From: Rubrobacter taiwanensis
Lineage (GTDB): Bacteria; Actinomycetota; Rubrobacteria; Rubrobacterales; Rubrobacteraceae
DNA: 64,000 nt
Direction: 5' to 3'
Assembly (NCBI RefSeq): GCF_004337705.1
Contig: NZ_SKBU01000013.1
Coordinates: forward strand, 1 to 64,000
Shown: piece by piece, positions 26,803-34,573 of the stretch
Layout: every line of letters starts with the position of its first letter
How positions within the stretch are numbered: position 1 is the stretch's first letter
Program-made: the position numbers and the translations under genes
Notes under the pieces: model-generated
What the model was told of the DNA's origin: nothing
Databases searched by the model: none
What the model saw: only the letters and a program-made list of their open reading frames with translations

Positions 26803-27030
26803 AGTCGTGAGGCACGATGAAAGGAGGTGATCCAGATCAACGCACCGAGTAGCAGTAGTTGCGGGTGTCTTCTGGGCGAGGTGGTGCTGGCCTAGTCCAG
26901 CGAAAGCCCTGCAGGTCTGGGTCAGCCTCCCGCCTCGCCGGTAGTTGCAGGCGGCGTGCCACGACCAAGGATACCTGCAAGCGCTCGAAGGGTACGGCCC
27001 CCGGGGGATCCGGGGGTCGTTTCTTCTGGC
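26803..27030 (+). ncRNA. orphan structured RNA with 17-base anti-16S segment
   Basis: A transcription unit of about 228 bases with its own promoter and terminator. Bases 26819-26835 (GAAAGGAGGTGATCCAG) are complementary to the canonical 3' end of 16S rRNA over 17 bases, far beyond a normal SD. Two tiny frames cover or follow it: ATG 26817-26852 (MKGGDPDQRTE) and GTG 26827-26895 (22 codons with SSSSCGC). An ATC codon at 26836 in the second frame lies at ideal SD spacing. Stems: 26875-26881 with 26933-26939, inner 26886-26892 with 26920-26926, and 26945-26951 with 26974-26980. No known RNA family was recognised; it could be a leader-peptide RNA, a small mRNA or a ribosome-binding RNA. Confidence 0.55.
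26998..27030 (+). terminator. Rho-independent terminator of the RNA unit
   Basis: A 7-bp all-GC stem (CCCCCGG with CCGGGGG, loop GGGAT, 26998-27016) is followed by TCGTTTCTTCT. The T-rich side is on the plus strand, so it ends the orphan RNA. It lies 19-51 bases from the convergent chaB end but lacks a T tract in that direction. Confidence 0.75.
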
Positions 27031-27048
27031 CGAAGCGGTTTGGCGGCC

Positions 27049-27255
27049 TCAACTCTCCTTGGAGACCCACTTGCCGGTGCGCTCGTCCTTGCGGTACTTG
27101 TTCTTCACCGCGCTCCAGGCCACGCGGTGAGCGCGCTCTTCTTCGCCGTACTGGTCTTCCGCGGAGTTGAAGGCTTCCTTGTAGATCTCCTGCGCGTGTT
27201 TGGGCAGGTGCTCCCGCACGCTGTCGGGCAGGTCGCCGATGTTCTTGTACGGCAT
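27049..27255 (-). CDS. chaB: ChaB-family small protein
   Basis: A 68-residue ChaB-like protein. It opens MPYKNIGDLPDSVREHLPKH, contains AQEIYKEAFNSAEDQY and ends with a charged VKNKYRKDERTGKW segment, matching the ChaB fold named from the E. coli cation-transport locus. Its true role is unclear. The ATG follows AAAGGGGGCGAG. It stands alone: no chaA antiporter is nearby. Confidence 0.88.
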   Translation of the reverse strand: MPYKNIGDLPDSVREHLPKHAQEIYKEAFNSAEDQYGEEERAHRVAWSAVKNKYRKDERTGKWVSKES

Positions 27256-27313
27256 CTCGCCCCCTTTCCTCGCTCGCTCTTACGGAAAGGTACCCCGTAC
27301 GGCGGGCGCTAAA

Positions 27314-28246
27314 CTATCCGAAGTGATCCCAGCCGGAGAGCGGCTCCGCCCGCTCTGCTCCGCGCAGGAACTCTATGCCGCCTTCCGTGATCTCCCCTAT
27401 GACGGTCAGCGGCGGGTCGGTCCGGGCGGCGAGCTCCTCCAGCGTCTTCCGCGGGGCGGCGATGAGCAGTTCGTAGTCCTCACCGGCGGTCGCGGCCAGC
27501 CGCTCCGGCTCGCTGCCCCGGCTCAGCAGGAACTCCCGCGTGTCCGCCGCGACCGGCAGGCGGTCCAGATCTATCCGGCAGCCGGTGCCGCTCTGCTCGC
27601 ATACGTGGCGCGCGTCGGAGGCGAGCCCGTCGGAGAGGTCGATCATGGCGTGGACGCCGAGCCGGGCGGCCTCCAGCCCGGTCTCCACGCGCGGCTCGGG
27701 CCGCAGGTGCTTGCGCACCAGGCGCTCCGGTTCCCGCGCCCCTCCCTCCAGCGCCAGAAAACCCGCGGCGGAGGCTCCGAGCTCGCCGGTCACCGCCAGC
27801 GCGTCGCCGGGCCGGGCGCCAGAGCGCAGCACGGGCCCGCCTTCCAGCTCGCCCAGTATGGCTACGTCTACCGTGAGGTGATCCGCGCGGGTCGTGTCGC
27901 CGCCCAAAGGGTAGACGCCGAACGCCGCGCAGGCTTCTAGCACGCCCCGAAAGCAGCGGAGCGCGGTCCCGGAGTCCGCCGCACCGCCGGAGACGAGCAC
28001 GAAGCGGGGCAGGGCTCCCATCGCGGCCACGTCGGAGACGTTCACCGCGACGGCCTTGTAACCGACCTCCTCCGGCTCCGCCCAGCTGCGGAAGTGGTGC
28101 CCGGCGACGAGCATGTCCGCCGCCGCCACCCACAGCTTCTCCCCGAGGCGCAGCACGGCGCAGTCGTCCCCGATGGGGTGCACGACCTCCGCGGGCTTCT
28201 GCGGCAGGCTCTCCGAGATGCGGGCTATGACCTCGAACTCGTTCAC
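27314..28246 (-). CDS. thiL: thiamine-monophosphate kinase
   Basis: A 310-residue ATP-dependent kinase making thiamin diphosphate from thiamin monophosphate. Motifs: FEVIARISESL start, HPIGDDCAVL, the AIR-synthase-fold ADMLVAGHHFR, VNVSDVAAMGALPRF, GGDTTRAD and DLSDGLASDARH. The frame is open much further upstream, but the real start is the GTG at 28244-28246, overlapping the stop of the double-Nudix gene. It is the last gene of the thi operon. Confidence 0.94.
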   Translation of the reverse strand: MNEFEVIARISESLPQKPAEVVHPIGDDCAVLRLGEKLWVAAADMLVAGHHFRSWAEPEEVGYKAVAVNVSDVAAMGALPRFVLVSGGAADSGTALRCFRGVLEACAAFGVYPLGGDTTRADHLTVDVAILGELEGGPVLRSGARPGDALAVTGELGASAAGFLALEGGAREPERLVRKHLRPEPRVETGLEAARLGVHAMIDLSDGLASDARHVCEQSGTGCRIDLDRLPVAADTREFLLSRGSEPERLAATAGEDYELLIAAPRKTLEELAARTDPPLTVIGEITEGGIEFLRGAERAEPLSGWDHFG

Positions 28247-29094
28247 AGCTCGTCTATGGTAGCCCAGAGGGTGTCCAGCTCCTCCGGCGTGTACCAGGTC
28301 CGCAGCCTGCGCCACTCCGCCTCGGTCGCCCAGCGGCAGGCGTCGTGGGCGGAGCCCTCGAGCCTGACCTCCCCGCCCGCGCAGCGGGCGACGAAGCCCA
28401 CCCCGGCGTACAGCTCCTCGTCTTCCGGGTGCCGCCAGGGCTCGACCCGCGTCCACCAGGCGGCCTCCGGCTCGGCGGGGATGCCGGTCTCCTCCAGCGC
28501 CTCCCGGCGGGCGCACGCTTCGAAGTCCTCGCCGGGCTCCAGCATCCCGCCCGGATTCTCCCAGAGCCCGGCCGGGGGCTTGCGGCGGCGCAGAAGCAGC
28601 GCCCGGCGCTCCGGGTCTACCAGCACCACGCCCGCACCCAGGTTGGCCGAGGCTATGCCGGCCGCCGGGCCGGCGGGCGGCGGGGGGGGCTCCGGGGGCT
28701 CCTCCGGCAGCCGCGCCGCCAGGCGGGCGGCGCGCCGGATGTCCCTCTCGCTCCACCAGCTCGGAAGCTTGCGCCACTCTGCCGCGGTCACCCAGCGGTA
28801 GTCCAGATGCTCTCCGGAGAGCCGCACGCCGCCCTCCGGGGCGCGCCCGATATAGGTGATGCTCGCCAGGCGTTCGCCGCCCGGCCGCTCCCCGACCCAG
28901 GTGGCCGCGATGCGCTGCGGGGACACCAGCAGGCCCGTCTCCTCGTAGACCTCCCGGACCGCGCCCTCCTCGAAGCTCTCGCCCGGCGCGATGCGCCCCG
29001 CGGGCGGGTCCCAGGTCCCGGAGGGGCGCAGCACGAGCAGGAACCGGCCGTCCGGCCGGACGGGGAGGATGCCGCCTGCCAGGTCAGCCTTCAA
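28243..29094 (-). CDS. double-Nudix protein in the thiamin operon
   Basis: A 283-residue fusion of two Nudix hydrolase domains joined by a proline-rich linker (PEEPPEPPPPPAG, about 131-143). Both Nudix boxes are complete: GRIAPGESFEEGAVREVYEE followed by TGLL in the first and GGMLEPGEDFEACARREALE followed by ETGI in the second. It starts with TTG inside the end of thiE and overlaps thiL by four bases, so it is made together with thiamin enzymes. Nudix proteins such as yeast Tnr3 remove damaged thiamin diphosphate analogues; a similar clean-up role is inferred from position only. Confidence 0.85.
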   Translation of the reverse strand: MKADLAGGILPVRPDGRFLLVLRPSGTWDPPAGRIAPGESFEEGAVREVYEETGLLVSPQRIAATWVGERPGGERLASITYIGRAPEGGVRLSGEHLDYRWVTAAEWRKLPSWWSERDIRRAARLAARLPEEPPEPPPPPAGPAAGIASANLGAGVVLVDPERRALLLRRRKPPAGLWENPGGMLEPGEDFEACARREALEETGIPAEPEAAWWTRVEPWRHPEDEELYAGVGFVARCAGGEVRLEGSAHDACRWATEAEWRRLRTWYTPEELDTLWATIDEL

Positions 29095-29710
29095 GGCAGG
29101 AGCGCAGCTCGCGGGCGGCGGCCTCCGGGTCTGCGGCGTCCAGGACGGCGCGCACGACGGCGAATCCCGGCGCCCCGGCGGCGGCCACCTCTTCTGCCGT
29201 CTTTAGCGTGACGCCGCCGATGGCGAACCAGGGCACGGGGATGTCCTGCCGGGCCAGCTCCCGGATAAACTCCAGCCCGGGCACGTCCGCGTCCGGTTTG
29301 GTGGGGGTGGGGTAGACGGAGCCGGCTCCCAGGTAGTCCGCGCCCTCCTCCACGGCCGCAAGAGCCTCCTCTAGCGTCCCCGCCGAGCGGCCCACGACGG
29401 CGTCCCGGCCGAGCACGTCGCGGGCCAGGGAGACGGGGTCGTCCTCCTGGCCGAGGTGCACCCCGGCCGTCCCTGAGAGCCGGGCGAGCCGGATGTCGTC
29501 GTTGACGGTGAAGAGGGCCCCGGCGCGGTCGCACAGCTCCTTCAGCTCGCGCGCGAGCGGCAGCAGCTCCTCGCGCGCGGCGCGCTTGTCCCGGAGCTGC
29601 ACGATGTCCACCCCGCCGCGCAGGGCGGCCGCGACGCGGTCCGTGAGGTCGGGTCTGGGGTCGGTGACCAGTATCAGGCGGGACTCTTGCAGGCGCTGCT
29701 TCGGGTTCAT
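29084..29710 (-). CDS. thiE: thiamine-phosphate synthase
   Basis: A 208-residue TIM-barrel enzyme joining HMP-PP and thiazole phosphate. Seen: LILVTDPRPDL, GGVDIVQLRDKRA, FTVNDDIRLARL, GVHLGQEDDP, the GADYLGAGSVYPTPTKPD phosphate-binding region and WFAIGGV. The ATG at 29708-29710 follows GGAGGGTGAAGTC and overlaps the DUF2071 stop; the frame continues upstream but that part is not ThiE-like. Confidence 0.94.
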   Translation of the reverse strand: MNPKQRLQESRLILVTDPRPDLTDRVAAALRGGVDIVQLRDKRAAREELLPLARELKELCDRAGALFTVNDDIRLARLSGTAGVHLGQEDDPVSLARDVLGRDAVVGRSAGTLEEALAAVEEGADYLGAGSVYPTPTKPDADVPGLEFIRELARQDIPVPWFAIGGVTLKTAEEVAAAGAPGFAVVRAVLDAADPEAAARELRSCLEG

Positions 29711-30471
29711 GACTTCACCCTCCTGGGGAGCCAGGCTACCACGTCGAGCCGCTGCGCGAAGTGCAGAACGGGTGCGGTGTCCGGGAGTTCGACCCCGATC
29801 TGGCCCGTCATCTCCAGCGTTTCGACCTCGGCCTCCGCGTGGCGCAGCGGCCAGGCTTCGTGGTGGATCTCGGCCCGCAGCGGGCGCCCGCCCGGTTCTG
29901 AGGCGTAGAGGCAGTAGCGCTCGGTCAGGAAGTGCTCCAGCGTCCCGGGGCGGCTCTCCGGCAACTTCCGTAGCGGCCGGTAGCGGGCTGCGAAACGGGC
30001 CGGCGGCGCTCCCCGGTGCGTGCGGACGCTGCGGTAGCGGACCTCGCCGCCGGCGGGTTCGCACGACATCTCCGCGTCGAAGTACGGCAGCCTGAAGAGG
30101 GCGCGGGCGAGACGGACGGCCGGCCGGTTGTGTGCGTCCAGCGAGAAGAACCACACGCCGGGCCTGTCTCCGGCGGTGACGTAGGTGCGCACGTTCAGCT
30201 CCGGGAAGGCGGAGAGCCCCGGCATATCCGGGAGGAGGCGGGGCCGGACGCCGCTCATGCGGAACGGCACGACCCCGAGCCAGGCGTTGTTATCGAATGT
30301 GTCCAGCTTTAGCGCGGGCGGGATGAGCGGCCGCAGCTTGCGCTCGGGGACTGGCCAGTGCATGAAGAGCAGGTCGTGCCAGCTCATGCGAATGACCCAC
30401 GGGCTCTCCGGCGGGGGGTATGGCCGGTGATCCGTGTTTCTGAGTGCCGCGTCTGCCATCTTGAGGCGCAT
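29707..30471 (-). CDS. DUF2071 (YqjF-like) protein
   Basis: A 254-residue protein of the DUF2071 family, with TDHRPYPPPESPW, SWHDLLFMHWPVPERKLRPL, NAWLGVVPFRMSGVRPR, FPELNVRTYV and the later LEHFLTERYCLYA. The family has an acetoacetate-decarboxylase-like fold and no assigned reaction. The ATG at 30469-30471 sits one base after the thiW stop; another ATG four codons on is possible. It is embedded in the thiamin operon between thiW and thiE, an unusual context that may hint at a role near thiamin or its precursors. Confidence 0.8.
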   Translation of the reverse strand: MRLKMADAALRNTDHRPYPPPESPWVIRMSWHDLLFMHWPVPERKLRPLIPPALKLDTFDNNAWLGVVPFRMSGVRPRLLPDMPGLSAFPELNVRTYVTAGDRPGVWFFSLDAHNRPAVRLARALFRLPYFDAEMSCEPAGGEVRYRSVRTHRGAPPARFAARYRPLRKLPESRPGTLEHFLTERYCLYASEPGGRPLRAEIHHEAWPLRHAEAEVETLEMTGQIGVELPDTAPVLHFAQRLDVVAWLPRRVKS

Positions 30472-30472
30472 C

Positions 30473-30979
30473 TTAGCATCGGGGACGGGGACCGAGCGCG
30501 CCGGTGCGCCGCAGGGCCTTGAGCAGGATGTAGCCGATGATCGCACCGGGAATGCTGGAGAGGGCGAAGGCTATGGCCAGGGCGATCAGGCCCCCGGCAG
30601 CGCCCTCCATCGCCGGCGCGATGAGCAGCGCGCCGAGCGGCGCTCCGACGAGCACCGTGCCCAGCGGCTCGGCCAGCCCGGCCTCGTCGCGCCGGAGGTA
30701 GCGGTAGGCGAGCCCGACGGCTACCGCGCCGAAGGGGCTGCCGGGCAGCGCGAAGAGGCTGCCCGTGCCGAGCGAGATGCGCAGGATGGCGGTGACCAGC
30801 GCCGAGCCCGCCGCCCACCAGGGTCCGAGCACGACTCCGGCCACGGCGTTGATGGCGTGCTGGAACGGCAGCACCCGCGCGCCGCCCACGGGCACGGCGA
30901 AGAGCGAGAGGAGTACCCCCAGCGCCGCGAACAGGGCCGCCAGCACCAGCCGCCGGGTGAAGGTTCCGGAGCGGTTCAA
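30473..30979 (-). CDS. thiW: thiamin-precursor ECF transporter S component ThiW
   Basis: A 168-residue membrane protein with about five helices. The start RRLVLAALFAALGVLLSLF, then LPFQHAINAVAGVVLGPWWA, RISLGTGSLFALPGSPFGA and PGAIIGYILLKAL are characteristic of ThiW, a putative thiazole or hydroxyethylthiazole uptake component regulated by TPP. It overlaps thiM by four bases, matching salvage of hydroxyethylthiazole by that kinase. The energising ECF module is not in this window. Confidence 0.9.
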   Translation of the reverse strand: MNRSGTFTRRLVLAALFAALGVLLSLFAVPVGGARVLPFQHAINAVAGVVLGPWWAAGSALVTAILRISLGTGSLFALPGSPFGAVAVGLAYRYLRRDEAGLAEPLGTVLVGAPLGALLIAPAMEGAAGGLIALAIAFALSSIPGAIIGYILLKALRRTGALGPRPRC

Positions 30980-31770
30980 GCGGCCTCTTCTATACGGAGG
31001 TTCGCCTCCAGTCCTGCCGGGGACGCTGCGAGCTCCGCCAGCGCGTCCAGCCAGAGCGGCTCGAAGGTTCCGGGACCTGTGGCGTCCTGCGCGGCCAGCT
31101 CTCCGGCCCGTCCGAGGTACGCCAGAGCGTTGGCAACGGTCTCCGCGTCCCCGCCGCCGGCTGCGGCGAAGCAGCCCACGACGGCGGTGGCGGCGCAGCC
31201 GCTGCCCACGACGCGGCCCATCAGGGGATGCCCGTTTCTGACGGCCAGCACCCGCTCGCCGTCGCTCACGTAGTCGGTGGGACCGGTCGCCGCCACGGTT
31301 GCGGAGAGCTTCTCCGCTGCGAGGCGGACGGCCTTCAGCGGGTCGCCGGAGATGCTCTCCACCCCCCGGACCTCGGCGGCGAGCCCGGCGAGGGTGGAGA
31401 TCTCCCCGGCGTTGCCGCAGATGGCGGCTATCTCCAGCCCGGAGAGCAGGCGCCCGGCGGTCTCGGTGCGCAGGGAGGTGGCCCCGGCTCCCACCGGGTC
31501 CAGCACCACCGGGATGCCGCGCCGGTTGGCGCGCCGGCCGGCCAGGATCATGGACTCCACCAGGGCCTCGTCCAGCGTCCCGATGTTTATGACGAGGGCG
31601 GAGGCCGCCTCCTCCATCTCCTCCACCTCGGCGGCGGCGTGGGCCATCACGGGCAGCGCCCCGGTACAGCGGGTTACGTTGGCGACCAGGTTCACCGTCA
31701 CGTAGTTGGTTATGTGGTGCACCAGCGGCCCCTCTGCAGACAGACGTTCCAGCGCCTCCCCGGCTCTCAC
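30976..31770 (-). CDS. thiM: hydroxyethylthiazole kinase
   Basis: A 264-residue ribokinase-fold enzyme phosphorylating the thiazole moiety in thiamin salvage. Motifs: PLVHHITNYVTVNLVANVT near the start, VINIGTLDEALVESM, VLDPVGAGAT, GNAGEISTLAG and the catalytic GRVVGSGCAATAVVG. It overlaps thiD and thiW by four bases each. With thiW and thiE it forms a salvage path. Confidence 0.95.
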   Translation of the reverse strand: MRAGEALERLSAEGPLVHHITNYVTVNLVANVTRCTGALPVMAHAAAEVEEMEEAASALVINIGTLDEALVESMILAGRRANRRGIPVVLDPVGAGATSLRTETAGRLLSGLEIAAICGNAGEISTLAGLAAEVRGVESISGDPLKAVRLAAEKLSATVAATGPTDYVSDGERVLAVRNGHPLMGRVVGSGCAATAVVGCFAAAGGGDAETVANALAYLGRAGELAAQDATGPGTFEPLWLDALAELAASPAGLEANLRIEEAA

Positions 31771-32561
31771 AGGTCTGCTCCTTCCAGGATCGCCCCCAGC
31801 GCGTGGACCGGGCCGGCTCCCTTCCCGATCTCGCCCAGCCCGTACTTCACGGCCTCGCTCGCGATGCGGCGGGCGTTACGGGCGGCCTCCTCAAGATCCA
31901 TACCCCGGGCGAGGAAGCTCGCCAGCGCCGAGGAGTGCGTGCAGCCCGCGCCGTGGGTGTTGTTCGCGGCGTGCACCGGCCCCTCTATGCGGGTGAACCG
32001 CTCGCCGTCGTAGAGGAGGTCCGCGCCGGACTCCGTGTGCCCGCCGGTGATGATGACGGCCCGGGGTCCGAGTTCGTACAAGGCTCTGGCGCAGTCCTCG
32101 ATCCTGCTCTCGTCCCGCTCCTCTCCGATGAGGGCGAACGCCTCGTTCAGGTTGGGCGTGATGGCGGTGGCGAGCGGGAAGAGCTCCTCGCGGTAGGTGC
32201 CGACGGCCTCAGGCTCCAGCAGGACCGCGCCGCTCTCGGCGACCATTACCGGGTCCACGACCAGGTTCGGCAGCTCCAGCCGCCGGATGGTGCCCGCCAC
32301 GGCAGAGATGATACCGGCGTTGAACAGCATGCCGGTCTTCACGGCGTCGGCTCCGATGTCCGAGACGACGGTCTCTATCTGCCGGACCGCGACCTCCGGC
32401 GGGAAGGGGTGGATATCGGTGACCTCGACGGTGTTCTGGGCCGTGGCAGCCACTATGGCCGTCGTACCGTAGACCCCGCAGCGCAGGAAGGCCTTCAGGT
32501 CGGCCTGGATCCCGGCCCCCGCGCCGGAGTCGCTGGTGGCGATGCTCATCACTCGCTTCAT
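31767..32561 (-). CDS. thiD: hydroxymethylpyrimidine (phosphate) kinase
   Basis: A 264-residue kinase producing HMP-PP. Seen: SIATSDSGAGAGIQADLKAF, DAVKTGMLFNAG, VVDPVMVAESGAVLL, ITPNLNEA, VIITGGH and the catalytic NNTHGAGCTHSSALAS. It is the first gene of the operon, 56 bases downstream of the TPP riboswitch on the minus strand. thiC and thiG are not in this window. Confidence 0.95.
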   Translation of the reverse strand: MKRVMSIATSDSGAGAGIQADLKAFLRCGVYGTTAIVAATAQNTVEVTDIHPFPPEVAVRQIETVVSDIGADAVKTGMLFNAGIISAVAGTIRRLELPNLVVDPVMVAESGAVLLEPEAVGTYREELFPLATAITPNLNEAFALIGEERDESRIEDCARALYELGPRAVIITGGHTESGADLLYDGERFTRIEGPVHAANNTHGAGCTHSSALASFLARGMDLEEAARNARRIASEAVKYGLGEIGKGAGPVHALGAILEGADL

Positions 32562-32617
32562 CGAACCCTCCCGGAGGTTGCCGAATGCACCGTTTGCCGG
32601 GAAGGCCGCCGCTCTGA

Positions 32618-32698
32618 GCCTCCCTGCGCCGGAATTACCCGGATCAGGTTCAACGGGTCGGTGCCTTCCGGCACCCTCTCAGCCTCGCGGCTCCCCGG
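32618..32698 (-). promoter_or_regulatory. TPP (THI-box) riboswitch
   Basis: On the minus strand the sequence has the THI-box core: GGGGAGCC, GCTGAGAGGG, then GACCCGTTGAACCTGATC, CGGGTAATTCCGGCG and AGGGAGGCTC closing the P1 stem. It lies upstream of thiD and should shut the whole thi operon when thiamin diphosphate is high. In a high-GC actinobacterium control is often by SD occlusion; no clear terminator is seen between it and thiD. Confidence 0.95.
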
Positions 32699-32717
32699 TT
32701 AGCGGTCCTGGAGGGGA

Positions 32718-33848
32718 TTATATACCCTGGAGGCGCTCGGCGGAGAGCTGTTCGTCCAGCAGCCACCGCTCCCCGTCCCGCACCAGCCGCCAGGTTATGA
32801 GGAAGCGCGGGGTGCCGGTGCGGTCGGTGAAGCTCACATCCACGGTGACCACGGCGACGTCACCTTCCACGCTCTCCACCTCCAGGGAGTTTATCGTTGA
32901 GCTGCGGATAGCGTAGGAGCGCTGGCTGCGGATCCAGCCCTCCCGCGGCACCCGCTGCCGGAAGTCCGGGCTGAAGTGGGAGTAGGCTCCCGCGAAGTCG
33001 CGCGCGCCGATCAGGGCGTAGTGGGATGCCACCGCATCTCCGGCATCCGCTGCGGGCTCTTCCGGAGCGGGCACCGGGATACGCACTCCCAGAGCACCGG
33101 ACTCGCCGGTCTGGCCCCGCTCGTCGGTTGCGCTGGCCTGCAGCGTGTGGTAGCCGGGCTCGCGCGGCGTCCAGAGGAAGGAGATCTCAGGCCCGGAGCC
33201 CGCCCAGATCTCCCGCCCATTCGCCGTCACCACCGCGTGCTCTATCTCCAGCGGGGACTCGACGACCGCACTTACCGGGACCGGCTGCCCCGGCCCGAAC
33301 ACCGAGCGGTCCTGCGGGCTCGTGAAGCTCACCTCCGGCGGCGGTGCCTCCGCCTCCCGCACCGTGACCCTGATGGTATCCGAGGCGAGCTCGCGGCCGG
33401 AGGTATCCCGCAGGATCGCGCCGAGTTCGTACTCCCCGGGTTCTTCGGGGCGCCACTCTGCCGCGTAGGGAGATGCGGCGTCCTCGGCTAGGGGTTCGCC
33501 GTCCACGGTGAAGGCGACCCGGCCCCGCTCCACGATCTGGCTTACCTCGGCGGCGAGCCGCACCCCGCCTGAGTCCGAGAGCTCCACCTCCCGGGGCGTG
33601 GAGAGGCTGATCTCCGGCGGAGCCGGAGGGATGGAGCCCGGCTCCTCCCCGAACAGCGCGTACATGCCCGCGATACTGCTCCCCAGCAACGCCAGCAGCG
33701 CCGCTGCCGCCGCCACGTATACCCAGGGCCTAAGCCGCCGGCGTCCGGGGGGGACGTTCTCCTCCAGCAGGGCGCCGCAGCGGTCGCAATAGACCGCCTC
33801 TCCCGGAACCGTCCGGCGGCAGCGGGGGCACCGGGTGCGGGAGTTCAT
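32718..33848 (-). CDS. zinc-ribbon membrane protein with Ig-like and NTF2-like domains
   Basis: A 376-residue protein. Order: zinc ribbon CPRCRRTVPGEAVYCDRCG (about 6-24), basic stretch, one membrane helix (about 42-62), two extracellular Ig-like repeats (SLSTPREVELSDSGGVRLAA and SFTSPQDRSVFGPGQPVPVS, about 80-265), and a C-terminal NTF2-like domain (ASHYALIGARDFAGAYSHFS). Such proteins are common in actinobacteria and of unknown role. The ATG at 33846-33848 is used; a GTG 21 bases upstream is also possible. It is the last gene before the riboswitch, on the same strand but a separate unit. Confidence 0.7.
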   Translation of the reverse strand: MNSRTRCPRCRRTVPGEAVYCDRCGALLEENVPPGRRRLRPWVYVAAAAALLALLGSSIAGMYALFGEEPGSIPPAPPEISLSTPREVELSDSGGVRLAAEVSQIVERGRVAFTVDGEPLAEDAASPYAAEWRPEEPGEYELGAILRDTSGRELASDTIRVTVREAEAPPPEVSFTSPQDRSVFGPGQPVPVSAVVESPLEIEHAVVTANGREIWAGSGPEISFLWTPREPGYHTLQASATDERGQTGESGALGVRIPVPAPEEPAADAGDAVASHYALIGARDFAGAYSHFSPDFRQRVPREGWIRSQRSYAIRSSTINSLEVESVEGDVAVVTVDVSFTDRTGTPRFLITWRLVRDGERWLLDEQLSAERLQGI

Positions 33849-33974
33849 GGTTTCGAGTCCCGTCCGCACATGGTGCTAACCACGAAGTTTATAACAGGGG
33901 GCTGGCGGCGGCCGGGGGCCGCCGGGAGGAGCGATCGGCACATATTGTGGGGGTTCACTCCCTTCCGCTGCGTG

Positions 33975-34544
33975 TCATCCCGCATCTTGTGGGCGAAGGT
34001 TTTTCCCGAACTGCTGGAGCCGGGTCCAGATCAGGCCCAGCACGGTTGTGGCGGCCGTGATCTCGCCCGAGGCCGCCAGCTCCAGCGCACGCTCCAGCGG
34101 CAGCTCCACCGGCTCTACGAACTCGCCCGGTTCCGGGTGCGGGCCGGACTCCTCCCGCACGGCCCGGCAGCGGAAGAGGTGGCAGACCTCCGTGCTGCGC
34201 CCGATGCTGGTGTGAACGGAGGCCAGGTGGATCAGCTCTTCGGCCCGGTAGCCGGTCTCCTCGAAGAGCTCGCGCTCCGCGGCCGCGGCGGGATCTTCAC
34301 CGGGGTCCACACCCCCGCCGGGCAGCTCCAGTACGAAACCCCCGACCGGCTGGCGGAACTGGTGCACCAGGACCACACCGCCGTCGTCGGTCACCGGGAC
34401 GACGGCGGCGAAGCCCCCGCTCTCCAGCGTGCCGTACTCGATGATCCGGCCGTCCGGCAGGAGCACCTCGTCCAGCCGGAAGGAGCACCAGGGGCTGCGG
34501 TAAAGGTGCCGTTCTCGCAGGGTCTTCCAGGGTTCTTCGGCCAT
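33975..34544 (-). CDS. Nudix hydrolase, ADP-ribose pyrophosphatase-like
   Basis: A 189-residue protein with the ADP-ribose pyrophosphatase pattern: VVLVHQFRQPVGGFVLELPG precedes the Nudix box GGGVDPGEDPAAAAERELFE followed by ETGY, and HTSIGRSTEVCHLF follows. Members hydrolyse ADP-ribose or related sugar nucleotides. It starts with ATG 29 bases from the divergent SRPBCC gene. An upstream in-frame extension overlaps that gene and is rejected. Confidence 0.9.
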   Translation of the reverse strand: MAEEPWKTLRERHLYRSPWCSFRLDEVLLPDGRIIEYGTLESGGFAAVVPVTDDGGVVLVHQFRQPVGGFVLELPGGGVDPGEDPAAAAERELFEETGYRAEELIHLASVHTSIGRSTEVCHLFRCRAVREESGPHPEPGEFVEPVELPLERALELAASGEITAATTVLGLIWTRLQQFGKNLRPQDAG

Positions 34545-34573
34545 GAGGCCAGTATAGATATAATTCCGCGGGC

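Noticed and set aside
26819-26835. Possible 16S rRNA remnant
   Set aside because: Only 17 bases match the complement of the 16S end; the flanks do not continue into rRNA.
33841-33871. tRNA-like T-loop (GGTTTCGAGTCC)
   Set aside because: The flanking bases cannot form the stems of a tRNA.
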